Below the pieces are notes generated by a model, which worked only from the letters and a program-made list of their open reading frames with translations, was not told the DNA's origin and searched no databases. Shown here in pieces: positions 6,923 to 15,277 of a stretch of DNA of 20,109 bases. Numbering within the stretch: position 1 is the stretch's first letter; every line of letters begins with the position of its first letter. Origin of the DNA: Deltaproteobacteria bacterium (GTDB lineage Bacteria; Desulfobacterota; Desulfobulbia; Desulfobulbales; Desulfobulbaceae). Location of the stretch: NCBI GenBank assembly GCA_024277485.1, contig JAJRVA010000030.1:1-20109 (forward strand), written 5' to 3'. The position numbers were made by a program, and so were the translations under genes.

Positions 6923-7509
6923 TTCTCCGGCATGGACTCGACCACGTACCCGGCCAGGATTTTTCCCATATCGTCCAGAAGAGAATGATCGGAGGAGCCG
7001 TAACTCCAGGCAGCGGCAAAGGAATTGTTCCAGCTGGACATTTTTTTCGTGCGAACAGCTTTCCCGGTTTTGCCGTCGATCAACTGGAGATCAAGCTCAA
7101 CCCCTGAGCTGCCCGCAAATGCCCCGCCCCATATCCTGGCGCTGTCACTGACGATCCGCATGTTGGTAATTTCCGCTTTAATGAGGAGAGTGTTTCCCTT
7201 TGCCGGCATTGCTCCTGCGTCTGTGCCGACGTGCGCAAAGGTTTTTTCTTCCTGCAGGGCTGTCATCATACTCTTCTGCAGAGTTCTGGCTGCCTCCGGG
7301 TAATCTTTTGCAAGTTGGGGTTGAATAGTAAATGGTGATACCAGGATGTTCTCATATTTTTTATCCAGTTTTTTTGCCAAAGGCGCCTCTGCCGACGGTT
7401 CCTTCTTTTCCTGCTGTGCGGTCTGGGTGTTCCGGGTGGAAACACAGGAAACCAGCAGAAGGAGAGTAAAGAGTACGGCGGCCGATTGCTTCAGGGATCT
7501 TGTTTTCAT
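6919..7509 (-). CDS. DUF4410-type lipoprotein
   Basis: A 196-residue predicted lipoprotein. It has a basic N-terminus, a hydrophobic stretch and a lipobox LLVSC with Cys22, then a Gln/Lys/Glu-rich linker (25-50) and a mixed alpha/beta domain (about 52-196). The conserved-looking core (ILVSPFTIQP, ARIWGGAFAGSSGVELDLQLID) matches the DUF4410 family of uncharacterised envelope lipoproteins. The start at 7509 is well supported by AAGGAG seven bases upstream and an ATGA overlap with the deacetylase stop. Position between a deacetylase and a PagL-like enzyme points to an envelope role, perhaps as a scaffold or carrier of the modified lipid (inference). Confidence 0.8.
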   Translation of the reverse strand: MKTRSLKQSAAVLFTLLLLVSCVSTRNTQTAQQEKKEPSAEAPLAKKLDKKYENILVSPFTIQPQLAKDYPEAARTLQKSMMTALQEEKTFAHVGTDAGAMPAKGNTLLIKAEITNMRIVSDSARIWGGAFAGSSGVELDLQLIDGKTGKAVRTKKMSSWNNSFAAAWSYGSSDHSLLDDMGKILAGYVVESMPEK

Positions 7510-8333
7510 TGTTCACTCCTTTTTGTCTGTTGTAGCACTGTCATTACAGGGTGCTGGATGATCTCTGCCAATGATACAACGTTATGCTTCTTTTGCAACG
7601 TCCCAAAAAACCGGTCAAGTTCTTTTTGCCAGTATTCTGACAGGTGTCTTTGAAAGGGAGGCAGGTCGTGCAGCATGATGATGTCGCCCGGCTGCAGGCG
7701 CTTGAGAATTTTCCGGGCCAGGTTGTCGATTTTCCTGTTGCCGCGGTCCAGGGCGCGGCAACTGTAGTTTACCGCAATGAGGCCTTCCCGGGCAAGCACT
7801 TTGCCCAGGTGCGGATTGGTTATGCCGGCCGGCGGCCGAAAAACACGGGGCTGGATGTCGAAATTTTTGAAGATTTCCTGGGCGGCATGAATGTCCGCCT
7901 GCAGGGTCCTGGCTGATCGCAGCATAAGCAGGGGGTCATGCCGCAGGGAGTGGTTGCCGATCGCATGTCCCTGCGCCAGGATTTCCCTGATCAGCTCCGG
8001 ATATTTTTCCGCTTTTTCCCCCACCGCGAAAAAGGTGGCCTGCAGCCCGTGGCGAGCCAGAAGATCAAGGAGAATGGGCGTTGATTCCGGTGAAGGGCTG
8101 TCGTCAAAGGTGAGGGCAACGCTGTCTGTTCCTGTCCGGCCGCGGCAGATAATGGGCAGAAAAAAGCTGCAGCAGGGAAGAAAAGGGGCTGCCAGGCAGA
8201 ACAGCAGGAAAAGGAGTAACACAGTTGCGGCCAGGACGGGTTTGACAAAGAAAAGCACCAGTGCAAGGAGCAGGGCCGCAGCGCCGGTCTGTACGGCCGG
8301 GGAAAAACCTTTGCCGGAAGATTTATTTCGCAC
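7506..8333 (-). CDS. polysaccharide deacetylase family protein (NodB homology), membrane-anchored
   Basis: A carbohydrate esterase 4-type deacetylase of about 275 residues. Two hydrophobic N-terminal segments (about 17-60) anchor it, with the NodB domain after residue 70. Motifs: TFDDSP with metal and catalytic aspartates 77/78; HSLRH (His128, His132) as metal ligands; RPPAG (motif 3); and MLHDLPP (motif 5). It removes acetyl groups from N-acetylated sugars, consistent with the GT25 glycosyltransferase two genes upstream. Start choice: the GTG at 8333 has GGAG six bases upstream and gives an 11-base overlap with the exporter gene. The in-frame GTG at 8345 is an alternative without a clear Shine-Dalgarno. 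Coupled to the DUF4410 gene by ATGA. Confidence 0.9.
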   Translation of the reverse strand: MRNKSSGKGFSPAVQTGAAALLLALVLFFVKPVLAATVLLLFLLFCLAAPFLPCCSFFLPIICRGRTGTDSVALTFDDSPSPESTPILLDLLARHGLQATFFAVGEKAEKYPELIREILAQGHAIGNHSLRHDPLLMLRSARTLQADIHAAQEIFKNFDIQPRVFRPPAGITNPHLGKVLAREGLIAVNYSCRALDRGNRKIDNLARKILKRLQPGDIIMLHDLPPFQRHLSEYWQKELDRFFGTLQKKHNVVSLAEIIQHPVMTVLQQTKRSEQ

Positions 8334-11300
8334 CGGCTGCTCCACTGTTGACCCGGCCCACCATCCAGACCAGTTCCGGGTTGGTCCTGGTTACCTCGTT
8401 GAGCATGATTGAAAAGCCCGCTTCCGTCAAGAGGGCAGCCATCGCATCAGCCGGGCGGTACCAGGCCTTGCCGCCGGATATTTTCACCCGCCAATCCTCA
8501 AGCATCCAGGACCAGGATGGTTTGTTCGCAGGTGTGATCACGAATCGTGCCACCAGGATCCCGCCCGGCGCAAGGGCCTGGAAACTGCCCGCAAGAGCCG
8601 ACCGAACCGTGTCATCATCCAGGTAGTGCAGCATGTCAAGCAGCAGGACCACGTCGGCCGGTTGGGGCACAGCAGGTATCTCCGGGGCCAGGCCGCGGGT
8701 AATAGTGCCCCGGCTGCCGGTGGCAATGGATGCCACCCGGACCCTCTCCGGATCCGGATCAATGCCGAATACCCGCGCGTCTGGAAAATATTCAAGACAC
8801 CAGCAGGCCGGAACCCCGTAGCCGCAGCCGATATCGATAACAGTGCGGGTGTTTTCCGCATGGGCCAGTATCTGCGGCAGGTCGTCGAACATGGGATCAA
8901 ACCGCAGCTTGAAGCGGGCAAACATCCTGGGATACGTTTCCAGAAGCCGGAAACGGTCCCGGACCCGCCGGGGTATATCCCGGGCATCTTTTTTCCCCCT
9001 GCTTTTTCTGTCCCGGTCCGCAAAGTACCGGTTGAGCAGTGGGGGCAGCAGGAGGAAAGTGCCGAGCAGGGAATACCCGATCCCGGTGAATGACGTAACG
9101 CCTATGCTTCGCAGCATGGAGTGATCGGCAAAGCAGAGTGCTCCGAAGCCGATCAGGGTGGACGCCCCGGCCAGGAACACGCTGCTGCGGACCAGGGTAT
9201 AGGAGGGGTGCGAGATATCACGGTATCGCTGGTGCGCCCGCACACAGAAGATGGAATAGTCGATGCCCATGCCGAGTATGATAATGGACAGCATGAGGGC
9301 GGGAATATCCAGGGGGTGCCCGATGATCTTCAGGGTGCCCAGGGTGCAGATATAGGCGAAGACAACAGGGAGCAGGGTCAGAAGGGTGAGGGGCAGGCTG
9401 AGGTAGAAAAAAAACAGCATCAGGACCAGGCCGCCGCTGATTATCATCAGCATCCCGGTGAAGGTCGAAAACAGGATATCAGCTAATCGCTCTGAGAAGT
9501 AGGCCCCGTCAAAGATTTTTCCATCCCTGGTGTAGCGGCGGAAAAAATCTTCTGCCTGGTAGTTTTTACCGGGAACAAGGGTGGTGAACTGGACCAGTCC
9601 CGGGCTGTCTGTCCTGGTGGAAATACCCAGCAGGGGATAGTATTTTTCCTGAAGAGTGGCGGGGGTGGCTGGGAATTGAGGGTCAAGCAGGGCCAAAAAA
9701 GGAGCAAAGGCATCCGGCGCAAAGTGAAATTCCGCTCCGGCAGCAAGCAGGGCCTCCCGTACCTCCTGCCTGCGGCTGTCGTTCCAGAAATCCTGCCAGG
9801 CAGCCATGTTTGCCGCACTTTTTTCCGGGCCTGGAAAGATCATGGACGGCAAAAAACTCTTTTGCAGGATATTTTTTTCCAGGTCCTGTTCGGTCCTGGC
9901 AAGAATACGATCATTTTTTCGCTGCAGTTCGGCAACGGAATCACTACTGCTCATCAGAAATATCCGGTTGCCGATTTCGCCCCAGACCCCGGTAAACAGC
10001 GCGTCTGCCTGCAGGGTTTTTTCGCTGACCGTATTCATGCTGCTTAGACTGACGTGAAACGTCGGGCTGGCGAAAAAGAGGAGGAATACTGCCAGCAGAC
10101 CGGCACCGATGGCGCCGTATCGGCCGGTGCAGTACAGCCTGTTGACAAGGCCGCGCAGCGGCAGGGATCGATTGCTGCCGGGAGCCATTGTCGGGAAGAT
10201 ACGCGGTAAAACAGCGTGGACAAAGAGAAAGGAAAACAGAATGCCCAGAGCGGTGAACTGCCCGAGCTCGGTGAAGACGGGAAAACCGCTGAGTCCCAAT
10301 ATCAGAAAGGCGCCGATGGTCGTGATGACCGCCATGATACCGATGGCCCGGACCTCGCGAGATGCTTCCCTGCCCCTTGTCTCCCGGGGCCGGTCCAGAA
10401 AGAGCATATAGGTAATGCCGTGGTCCACGGTGATGGATATAATGGCCCCGCCAAAGCCCAGCACCATGATTGAAATGGTGGGGTGGAACAGGGAATAGAC
10501 AAAAAGCGCAGCAGATGTTCCGGCAAGGGCGGGCACGAGAGACAGGAGACCCAGCAGGGGCCGTGGAAAGGAAAAGAGCAGCAGCAGGCCGATACCAAAG
10601 GTTGCCAGGATAAGCGCCAACTGCACGTCACGCCGGATGATGCGCTCGTTATCAAGGGCAGCCCGATAGGCACCCACCGGCGTCAGGGTTACCTGCAGTC
10701 CCTGGCCGGTATATTTTTCAGCAAGCCGGGAGGCGGCCTGGTCAAGCAGTTCGGAAATCCTGCGGGCGGATGCGGTGTCCGTGCCGCCGGCCAGGGGCCG
10801 TGCCGTAACGAGAAGGTGTCGCCCGTCCGCAGAGACCAGGCTGCCTTTGTGCCACCTGGCATTCATGGCCGGTGCCAGCGGGGCCATTTTGGCCAGGACA
10901 ATATCTTTCAACCCCAGGGGATCACGTGCAAGGAATTGCGCCTGGCCGACCCCTTCCAGGCTGCTTAACTGCGCATACATACTCTGGACACGCTCCCTGA
11001 CCGCATCTTTTTCCAGGCGCGGCACAATGGACTTGAGATCATCCCCGGAGAGCAGAAGGGGAAGGTTCTCTGCCGCGTAGAGGGCGAGTTCCGGGATCAG
11101 GTCCCCAATGGCACCGGTCCCGACCCGGGCGAACAGGCCGCTTTCTTCCATCTTTTGTTCGAGATAGGCGCCGCATTCCACCAGCACATCAGGATTATCG
11201 CTGTTGAGCATGATATCCACCGCAACCTGGTCATGGATGGGATGCTGTTCGAAGATATCCAGCGCGTCGGCGATGACCTTTTCACCAGTCGGCAGCGAAC

Positions 11301-11397
11301 GGACCACATCCGTCTCAATATCGAGGCGCACCAGGCCCAGGGCCGTGCAGGCCATGACCAGGAGCGCAACAATACATAAGAGGCGATAGTTGATCAT
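8323..11397 (-). CDS. MMPL/RND-family exporter fused to a SAM-dependent methyltransferase
   Basis: A 1024-residue fusion. Residues 1-790 form an RND/MMPL exporter: a first membrane helix (5-22), an extracytoplasmic loop, a membrane bundle (about 258-400) with the charged VDHG motif (Asp325), a second large loop, and a second bundle (about 655-790) with GMGIDY (Asp713). After a basic linker (DRDRKSRGKK) comes a class I methyltransferase with motif I DIGCGYG (855-861), an acidic FGIDPD after strand 2, and LLLDMLHYLDD. Exporters of this family move lipids and pigments, for example in aryl-polyene loci. The methyltransferase would act on the cytoplasmic side. An open frame reaches 11526, but the ATG at 11397 gives the ATGA overlap with the GT25 gene. 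No internal stop or frameshift; both halves look intact. Confidence 0.92.
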   Translation of the reverse strand: MINYRLLCIVALLVMACTALGLVRLDIETDVVRSLPTGEKVIADALDIFEQHPIHDQVAVDIMLNSDNPDVLVECGAYLEQKMEESGLFARVGTGAIGDLIPELALYAAENLPLLLSGDDLKSIVPRLEKDAVRERVQSMYAQLSSLEGVGQAQFLARDPLGLKDIVLAKMAPLAPAMNARWHKGSLVSADGRHLLVTARPLAGGTDTASARRISELLDQAASRLAEKYTGQGLQVTLTPVGAYRAALDNERIIRRDVQLALILATFGIGLLLLFSFPRPLLGLLSLVPALAGTSAALFVYSLFHPTISIMVLGFGGAIISITVDHGITYMLFLDRPRETRGREASREVRAIGIMAVITTIGAFLILGLSGFPVFTELGQFTALGILFSFLFVHAVLPRIFPTMAPGSNRSLPLRGLVNRLYCTGRYGAIGAGLLAVFLLFFASPTFHVSLSSMNTVSEKTLQADALFTGVWGEIGNRIFLMSSSDSVAELQRKNDRILARTEQDLEKNILQKSFLPSMIFPGPEKSAANMAAWQDFWNDSRRQEVREALLAAGAEFHFAPDAFAPFLALLDPQFPATPATLQEKYYPLLGISTRTDSPGLVQFTTLVPGKNYQAEDFFRRYTRDGKIFDGAYFSERLADILFSTFTGMLMIISGGLVLMLFFFYLSLPLTLLTLLPVVFAYICTLGTLKIIGHPLDIPALMLSIIILGMGIDYSIFCVRAHQRYRDISHPSYTLVRSSVFLAGASTLIGFGALCFADHSMLRSIGVTSFTGIGYSLLGTFLLLPPLLNRYFADRDRKSRGKKDARDIPRRVRDRFRLLETYPRMFARFKLRFDPMFDDLPQILAHAENTRTVIDIGCGYGVPACWCLEYFPDARVFGIDPDPERVRVASIATGSRGTITRGLAPEIPAVPQPADVVLLLDMLHYLDDDTVRSALAGSFQALAPGGILVARFVITPANKPSWSWMLEDWRVKISGGKAWYRPADAMAALLTEAGFSIMLNEVTRTNPELVWMVGRVNSGAAGAK

Positions 11398-12134
11398 GTT
11401 TTCTGCCACAGGTACAGGAGCAGACCACCCAGTATGAAAAGGAGGGCCAGGTGAATAACAGAAAGCAATCCCTTGTGATTCTGATAAAATTCGTTTGCCC
11501 TCTGGATAAACGGCAGACCTCCGCACAGTCTCCGCACCAGGTCAATGGCCGCGGTCTGGTTATCGGTCCTTGAGCGACCCTGAAAGGCGCACATGGGATA
11601 GACGGCATAAAATTCCGTGTTATGGCGCCGCAACAGGGTGTCAAAGGGAATGTTGTTCCAGTTTTCCCGGGCGATCCGTTCCGCAAAAGGCCGCTTAAGG
11701 GCATACGCATGGGACAGGCAGCGGTATCTGATTTTCACCAGCGCTTTCTGGTCAGTACTGCGGCTGCCGCCTGTAATGCAGCCTAAAAAAAACGCGTTCC
11801 AGGGAAAGGGATTGCCCAGGCTGGAGCAGGCTTTGCGGAGAACCTCAGCATTAAAATTTTGAAAAAAAACATCATCCTCAAAGATCAGGATATTATCGGC
11901 CCCTTCGGCAAGTCCTTTTTTCAGGCAACGCATGTGGGACTGAAAGATACCCTTTTCCCGGTTTTCCGGATGCCTGGTAACAATAACAAACTCGACCCGG
12001 TTCTGCAGCCCGACACCGGTGAACTGTTTTTTCACCTGCTCTCTGCGGTCCCTGCGCTGGTCAATGGAGATGCAGTAGATCCTGTCAAAGAAGGCCCAGC
12101 AGTCAGGGATGATGTTATTCTCAGGAGGGTTCAC
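11394..12134 (-). CDS. glycosyltransferase family 25 (LPS glycosyltransferase type), membrane-anchored
   Basis: A 246-residue GT25-like glycosyltransferase. The N-terminal IYCISIDQRRDRR (19-31), QSHMRCLKKGL (65-75) and the metal-binding ILIFEDDV (82-89, acidic triad 86-88) match the family that adds sugars to lipooligosaccharide. A single C-terminal hydrophobic helix (about 222-242) would tether it to the inner membrane. It starts with GTG at 12134, preceded by AGGA about eight bases upstream. First gene of the transfer/export block, coupled by ATGA to the MMPL-methyltransferase fusion. Likely glycosylates the lipid product or its acceptor (inference). Confidence 0.88.
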   Translation of the reverse strand: MNPPENNIIPDCWAFFDRIYCISIDQRRDRREQVKKQFTGVGLQNRVEFVIVTRHPENREKGIFQSHMRCLKKGLAEGADNILIFEDDVFFQNFNAEVLRKACSSLGNPFPWNAFFLGCITGGSRSTDQKALVKIRYRCLSHAYALKRPFAERIARENWNNIPFDTLLRRHNTEFYAVYPMCAFQGRSRTDNQTAAIDLVRRLCGGLPFIQRANEFYQNHKGLLSVIHLALLFILGGLLLYLWQKT

Positions 12135-12240
12135 ATTGACGGTCCTGTTATGTGTTGATTGGTACGGTCATTGTGGTGTATGTTTATCATGCGTATTGTT
12201 TAACTCATTTTTTTCTTATCCCGTAACGAGACAGGCTTGT

Positions 12241-12270
12241 TTGGGAAACCGGTTGTCCGTGTGATACAAT
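12241..12270 (+). promoter_or_regulatory. promoter for the plus-strand membrane-protein gene
   Basis: TTGGGA (12241-12246), an 18-base spacer and TACAAT (12265-12270) with an extended -10 TG (12262-12263). Transcription would start near 12277, about 50 bases before the preferred ATG at 12328. It lies in the gap between the divergent GT25 and membrane-protein genes. Confidence 0.5.
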
Positions 12271-12327
12271 GTGTTTAATGCCAACCTGCCGGGATCACAA
12301 AATTGTCAAGGTGTACCGCGGCCACGG

Positions 12328-12690
12328 ATGATCAGGCAGGCTATTATAAAAATAGGGAAAACCGGGTTTGTCCGTTCCGCTATCGAGGAACAGGCCGACC
12401 TGTCGGCCTTCAGGGAAAAGCCCACCCCCCTGGTACTGGCCGGTGTTTTCACCATCGCGTTCAGTTTTGTCATCGGCTGGCCGGCAGTCGCCGGGCTCGG
12501 CATCCTGGCGGTCAAGCTGCATAATCCCTGGATTGCCGCCGTGGGAGGCCCGCTGATGTACGGCTTGTCCCATCTTGTCTTCCTGCTTGGCATGTATCTT
12601 TCCGGTGCGCTCTACTCCATGATTTTCCTCCGCTGGCTGACCAGGGTCTCCATGGAGAAACTTCTCGTCTGGGCGGGGGAGGACAATTGA
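12328..12690 (+). CDS. small membrane protein of unknown function
   Basis: The only intact-looking plus-strand gene in the window. A 120-residue protein with a short cytoplasmic-looking N-terminus (MIRQAIIKIGKTGFVRS) and two to four hydrophobic segments: about residues 34-62 (LVLAGVFTIAFSFVIGW) and about 70-106 (MYGLSHLVFLLGMYLSG). I do not recognise the family. The frame opens at a GTG at 12271, but that start would sit almost on the inferred transcription start, so the ATG at 12328 is preferred. The last 79 bases (12612-12690) overlap the end of the convergent dehydratase gene. Protein-like composition and its own promoter argue for a real gene; its link to the cluster is positional only. 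Confidence 0.65.
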   Translation: MIRQAIIKIGKTGFVRSAIEEQADLSAFREKPTPLVLAGVFTIAFSFVIGWPAVAGLGILAVKLHNPWIAAVGGPLMYGLSHLVFLLGMYLSGALYSMIFLRWLTRVSMEKLLVWAGEDN

Positions 12691-13493
12691 TAATTCTTAA
12701 TTTTCCTCATCCGGATGCCGGTTACGGTTTCGCAGGCCTGCCCCTGGCGGTCAAAGATTCCCAGGTCAAAGACAAGTTCGTCAGGGCCAAGGGAAACCAG
12801 TTTAACCTGTGTGATGTGGCACTCCCCGGGCCGGGTGGGCTGGTGGATAACCCTTCGCCTGAACCCGACCGGGAAAGGGACAAAGTCCACATGCTGCTGG
12901 CCAAGAACACAGGCTGCGTGCAGGGCGCCATCCAGCGGAAAGGGGGAACCGATTTCCTCCTGTACGCTGTAAACCGCGGGTAGAGACGGTGCCTGCAGTT
13001 TGCCCCAGGCCCCCTGTTCGGACACAAAGAGCGTCTCCTGCAGGGTATGGTAGGCCGGGCCGAAGGGCACCTTTTCCCGGTAGATCGCGTCTGCCTGAAT
13101 TTCAGTGCGCACCTTATCCGGGGGCGCGGGGCTGATGACCTCCTCATCGGCAAAGTGCCCTGAGGCTGGGAATACAACTTCAGCGTACTCAAAAATCCTG
13201 GTCATGGTTTTCAGCTGAACCCGGCTGCAAAGCCTGGCATGGACGGCATTAGCCTCATCCCTGTCGCAGTCGACCAGGACTTCCATGGACGTGTCTTCCG
13301 GAGGTATCTCGAGAAACCTGACAAAGCGGGCATTCTCCATGACCCTGATACTTCTTGCCGGGTAGGATTTTTGCACCTCTGCCGCAAGCAGAAGCATGGT
13401 TTCAACTGCAGGCAGCACTGCCTTGCCGCCAAAACAGTGGTCCCTGAACCAGGGCTGGACGGAAATTGCAACTGTAGCGCGATCACCCATCAT
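12612..13493 (-). CDS. PKS-type dehydratase (double-hotdog, PS-DH)
   Basis: A 293-residue stand-alone dehydratase of the polyketide-synthase type. The N-terminal hotdog carries the HxxxGxxxxP motif with catalytic His19, Gly23 and Pro28. The C-terminal hotdog carries the catalytic acid Asp188 in PLDGALHAA and the PFPVGFRR loop (206-213); VPFGPAYHTLQ (142-152) matches the YGPxF motif. It removes water from beta-hydroxyacyl-ACP to give enoyl-ACP. The final ~26 residues after KIKNYQ overlap the plus-strand membrane-protein gene and look like a read-through tail beyond the fold. ATGA-coupled to the thioesterase (13490-13493). Last gene of the biosynthesis block. Together with the FabZ/FabA-like enzyme it gives the block two different dehydratases. 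Confidence 0.88.
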   Translation of the reverse strand: MMGDRATVAISVQPWFRDHCFGGKAVLPAVETMLLLAAEVQKSYPARSIRVMENARFVRFLEIPPEDTSMEVLVDCDRDEANAVHARLCSRVQLKTMTRIFEYAEVVFPASGHFADEEVISPAPPDKVRTEIQADAIYREKVPFGPAYHTLQETLFVSEQGAWGKLQAPSLPAVYSVQEEIGSPFPLDGALHAACVLGQQHVDFVPFPVGFRRRVIHQPTRPGECHITQVKLVSLGPDELVFDLGIFDRQGQACETVTGIRMRKIKNYQLSSPAQTRSFSMETLVSQRRKIME

Positions 13494-13969
13494 GAATCGG
13501 GAAATTCCTGCCAGAGCCGGATGGTTTTTTTGTCTATCTCCACCGGGATCCCCTTCCTGTTGACCGCGCAGTGCCGGGTAAAGCCCGTACAGACAATCTC
13601 ACCGTTGTCGGCCCGGGTAATGAGGTAATCAAACTGCAGCTTGACCAGCTCAATATTGGCCGGGCGGGTATGGATGTACATCAGATCATCGTAGTAGAGG
13701 GGCGTGTAAAAGTTGAGTTCTGTCTTGATAATGGGGTAGATGAAGCCGCTTTCCTCGATTTTTTTATAGGGATAGGAGGCTTCCCGCATCAGCGACGCGC
13801 GGCCGAATTCAAAATATTTCAGGTAATTGGCATGGTAGACAACCTGGGAGCGGTCCGTGTCCACGTACAGGGTACGCATCTCGCAGCGATGCCAGACCAG
13901 GCCGGTGCCGCGGTCCCCGACATAGGGAGAATCCGCACGAAGCTCGGGGAGAAACGGTTTGGGGCGCAT
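13490..13969 (-). CDS. acyl-ACP/CoA thioesterase, YbgC/FadM (4HBT) hotdog family
   Basis: A 159-residue hotdog protein with the 4-hydroxybenzoyl-CoA thioesterase signature YVDTDRSQVVYHANYL (35-50). Asp39 aligns with the catalytic Asp17 of the Pseudomonas enzyme, and YFEFGR follows. It hydrolyses acyl thioesters, here probably releasing or editing chains on ACP. The first ~25 residues extend beyond the usual start of the family. Eight bases separate it from the ketosynthase stop, and it is ATGA-coupled to the dehydratase. In this locus a thioesterase alongside a BtrH-like acyltransferase suggests either free-acid release or proofreading of stalled chains. Confidence 0.9.
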   Translation of the reverse strand: MRPKPFLPELRADSPYVGDRGTGLVWHRCEMRTLYVDTDRSQVVYHANYLKYFEFGRASLMREASYPYKKIEESGFIYPIIKTELNFYTPLYYDDLMYIHTRPANIELVKLQFDYLITRADNGEIVCTGFTRHCAVNRKGIPVEIDKKTIRLWQEFPDS

Positions 13970-13977
13970 ATTTTTAT

Positions 13978-15243
13978 TTAGACTCCACGCAAGACAAGGC
14001 AGCAGTTGGTGCCGCCGAAGCCGAATGAATTGGACAGGACAAACTCATGCACATGTTTGCGGATCGTGTCGGGAACAACATCCAGGTCGTCAAAGGCAGG
14101 ATCCGGGATATGGTTGACAGTGGGCAGGACAATCCCCTGCTGCATGGCCTCGATGGCAAGGGCAGCCTCGATGGCTGCGGAGGCTCCCAGGCTGTGCCCC
14201 ACCTGGGACTTGTTGGCCGAGACGGGAATTTTTTGCAGCCTGTCTCCGAAGACGGTACGCAGGCACTCCACCTCGGTGCCGTCGCCCCTGGGGGTCGAGG
14301 TGCCGTGGGCGTTGATCGCGCCGATGGCGGAAGGAGGGATTTCGGCGTCATCAATGGCATCCAGTATGGCCCGGGTAACGGTCTCCGGGTTTGGCCGGGT
14401 AAAATGGTGCGCATCCGAGTTCCATCCTATGCCTGCTATCTCGGCTCTTTTTTTCAGGCCATGGGCCTGGACCGCCTCTTCCGCGGCAAGAACCACCACG
14501 CCTGCCCCTTCCGCCAGGACAAACCCCTTTCGGTCAAGGCTGAACGGCCTGGACGCCTGGGTCGGGTCGTCTGCGGCACGGTCTTTGGACCCCACCTTGA
14601 TAGTGGCAAGCATGTTGGCAAAACCCTGGATGATTTCCGGAACCAGGCAGGTCTCGACCCCTCCGGCCAGGACAAAATCACAGTCCCCGTCCCGGATCAT
14701 CCTGGCCCCGATGCCGATGGCATGATTTCCCGAGGCACAGGCCCCCTGGGGGGAAAAGATCGGTCCGGTGAAGCCAAGCAGCATGCCCGCTTTCCCCGCG
14801 GGCAGGTTGGCGCAGACATTGGGCAGGAGATAGGGACTGACCTTGAACGGTCCCCGGTTGACATAGTTGTCCATGGCGATGCGGAAGGAGTCGGTTCCGT
14901 TTAAGGCCGAACCGATCAGGCACCCGGTTCGCGGGCCGGTGTCCGCGGTCATCTCCAGGCCGGCATGGGCAAGGGCCCTGCGGCAGACCTCCATGGTGAG
15001 AAAGACATAGGCCGCATCCCAGAGCGATTCTTCTTTCCGGTCAACATAGGGAAGGGATCCCGGATCCCAGTCCGGAATTTCACCAACCACGTTGGACCGG
15101 CTCGTGGTCGCGCACCGGGTGACTCTGCGAAATCCGGCCCGGCCGTCTACCGCCCCCTGCCATGTTGCGGGAAAGGTATTGCCGAGAGCTGTGGCCGTAT
15201 CATACCCGATCACGAAGACTTTTCTGTTCTGCGGTGGTTTCAT
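13978..15243 (-). CDS. beta-ketoacyl-ACP synthase, FabF type (KS A)
   Basis: A 421-residue thiolase-fold condensing enzyme with a complete catalytic triad: Cys169 (QGACASG), His313 (NAHGTST) and His350 (KSQVGHSLG). It performs decarboxylative condensation of an acyl chain with malonyl-ACP. The C-terminal NSFGFGGTN (405-413) is typical of FabF/KAS II. The frame opens at 15327 inside the neighbouring gene; the ATG at 15243 gives a normal FabF N-terminus (MKPPQNRKVFVIGYD) 34 bases after the upstream stop. It follows the second ketosynthase directly. Both carry the active Cys, so this is not a KS/chain-length-factor pair in which one member has lost it. Confidence 0.93.
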   Translation of the reverse strand: MKPPQNRKVFVIGYDTATALGNTFPATWQGAVDGRAGFRRVTRCATTSRSNVVGEIPDWDPGSLPYVDRKEESLWDAAYVFLTMEVCRRALAHAGLEMTADTGPRTGCLIGSALNGTDSFRIAMDNYVNRGPFKVSPYLLPNVCANLPAGKAGMLLGFTGPIFSPQGACASGNHAIGIGARMIRDGDCDFVLAGGVETCLVPEIIQGFANMLATIKVGSKDRAADDPTQASRPFSLDRKGFVLAEGAGVVVLAAEEAVQAHGLKKRAEIAGIGWNSDAHHFTRPNPETVTRAILDAIDDAEIPPSAIGAINAHGTSTPRGDGTEVECLRTVFGDRLQKIPVSANKSQVGHSLGASAAIEAALAIEAMQQGIVLPTVNHIPDPAFDDLDVVPDTIRKHVHEFVLSNSFGFGGTNCCLVLRGV

Positions 15244-15277
15244 GGATACACTGGTACCTTCCGGCCGGTTCCCGAGT

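Noticed and set aside
12687..12983. Plus-strand frame starting with TTG directly after the membrane-protein gene, preceded by a GGGGGAGG sequence
   Set aside because: The Shine-Dalgarno-like run is suggestive, but the frame is antisense to the conserved C-terminal hotdog of the dehydratase and its translation resembles nothing known.
14047..14904. 285-residue plus-strand open frame
   Set aside because: Antisense shadow of the ketosynthase A gene, whose catalytic motifs are intact; low-complexity Gly/Asp-rich translation with no recognisable domain.
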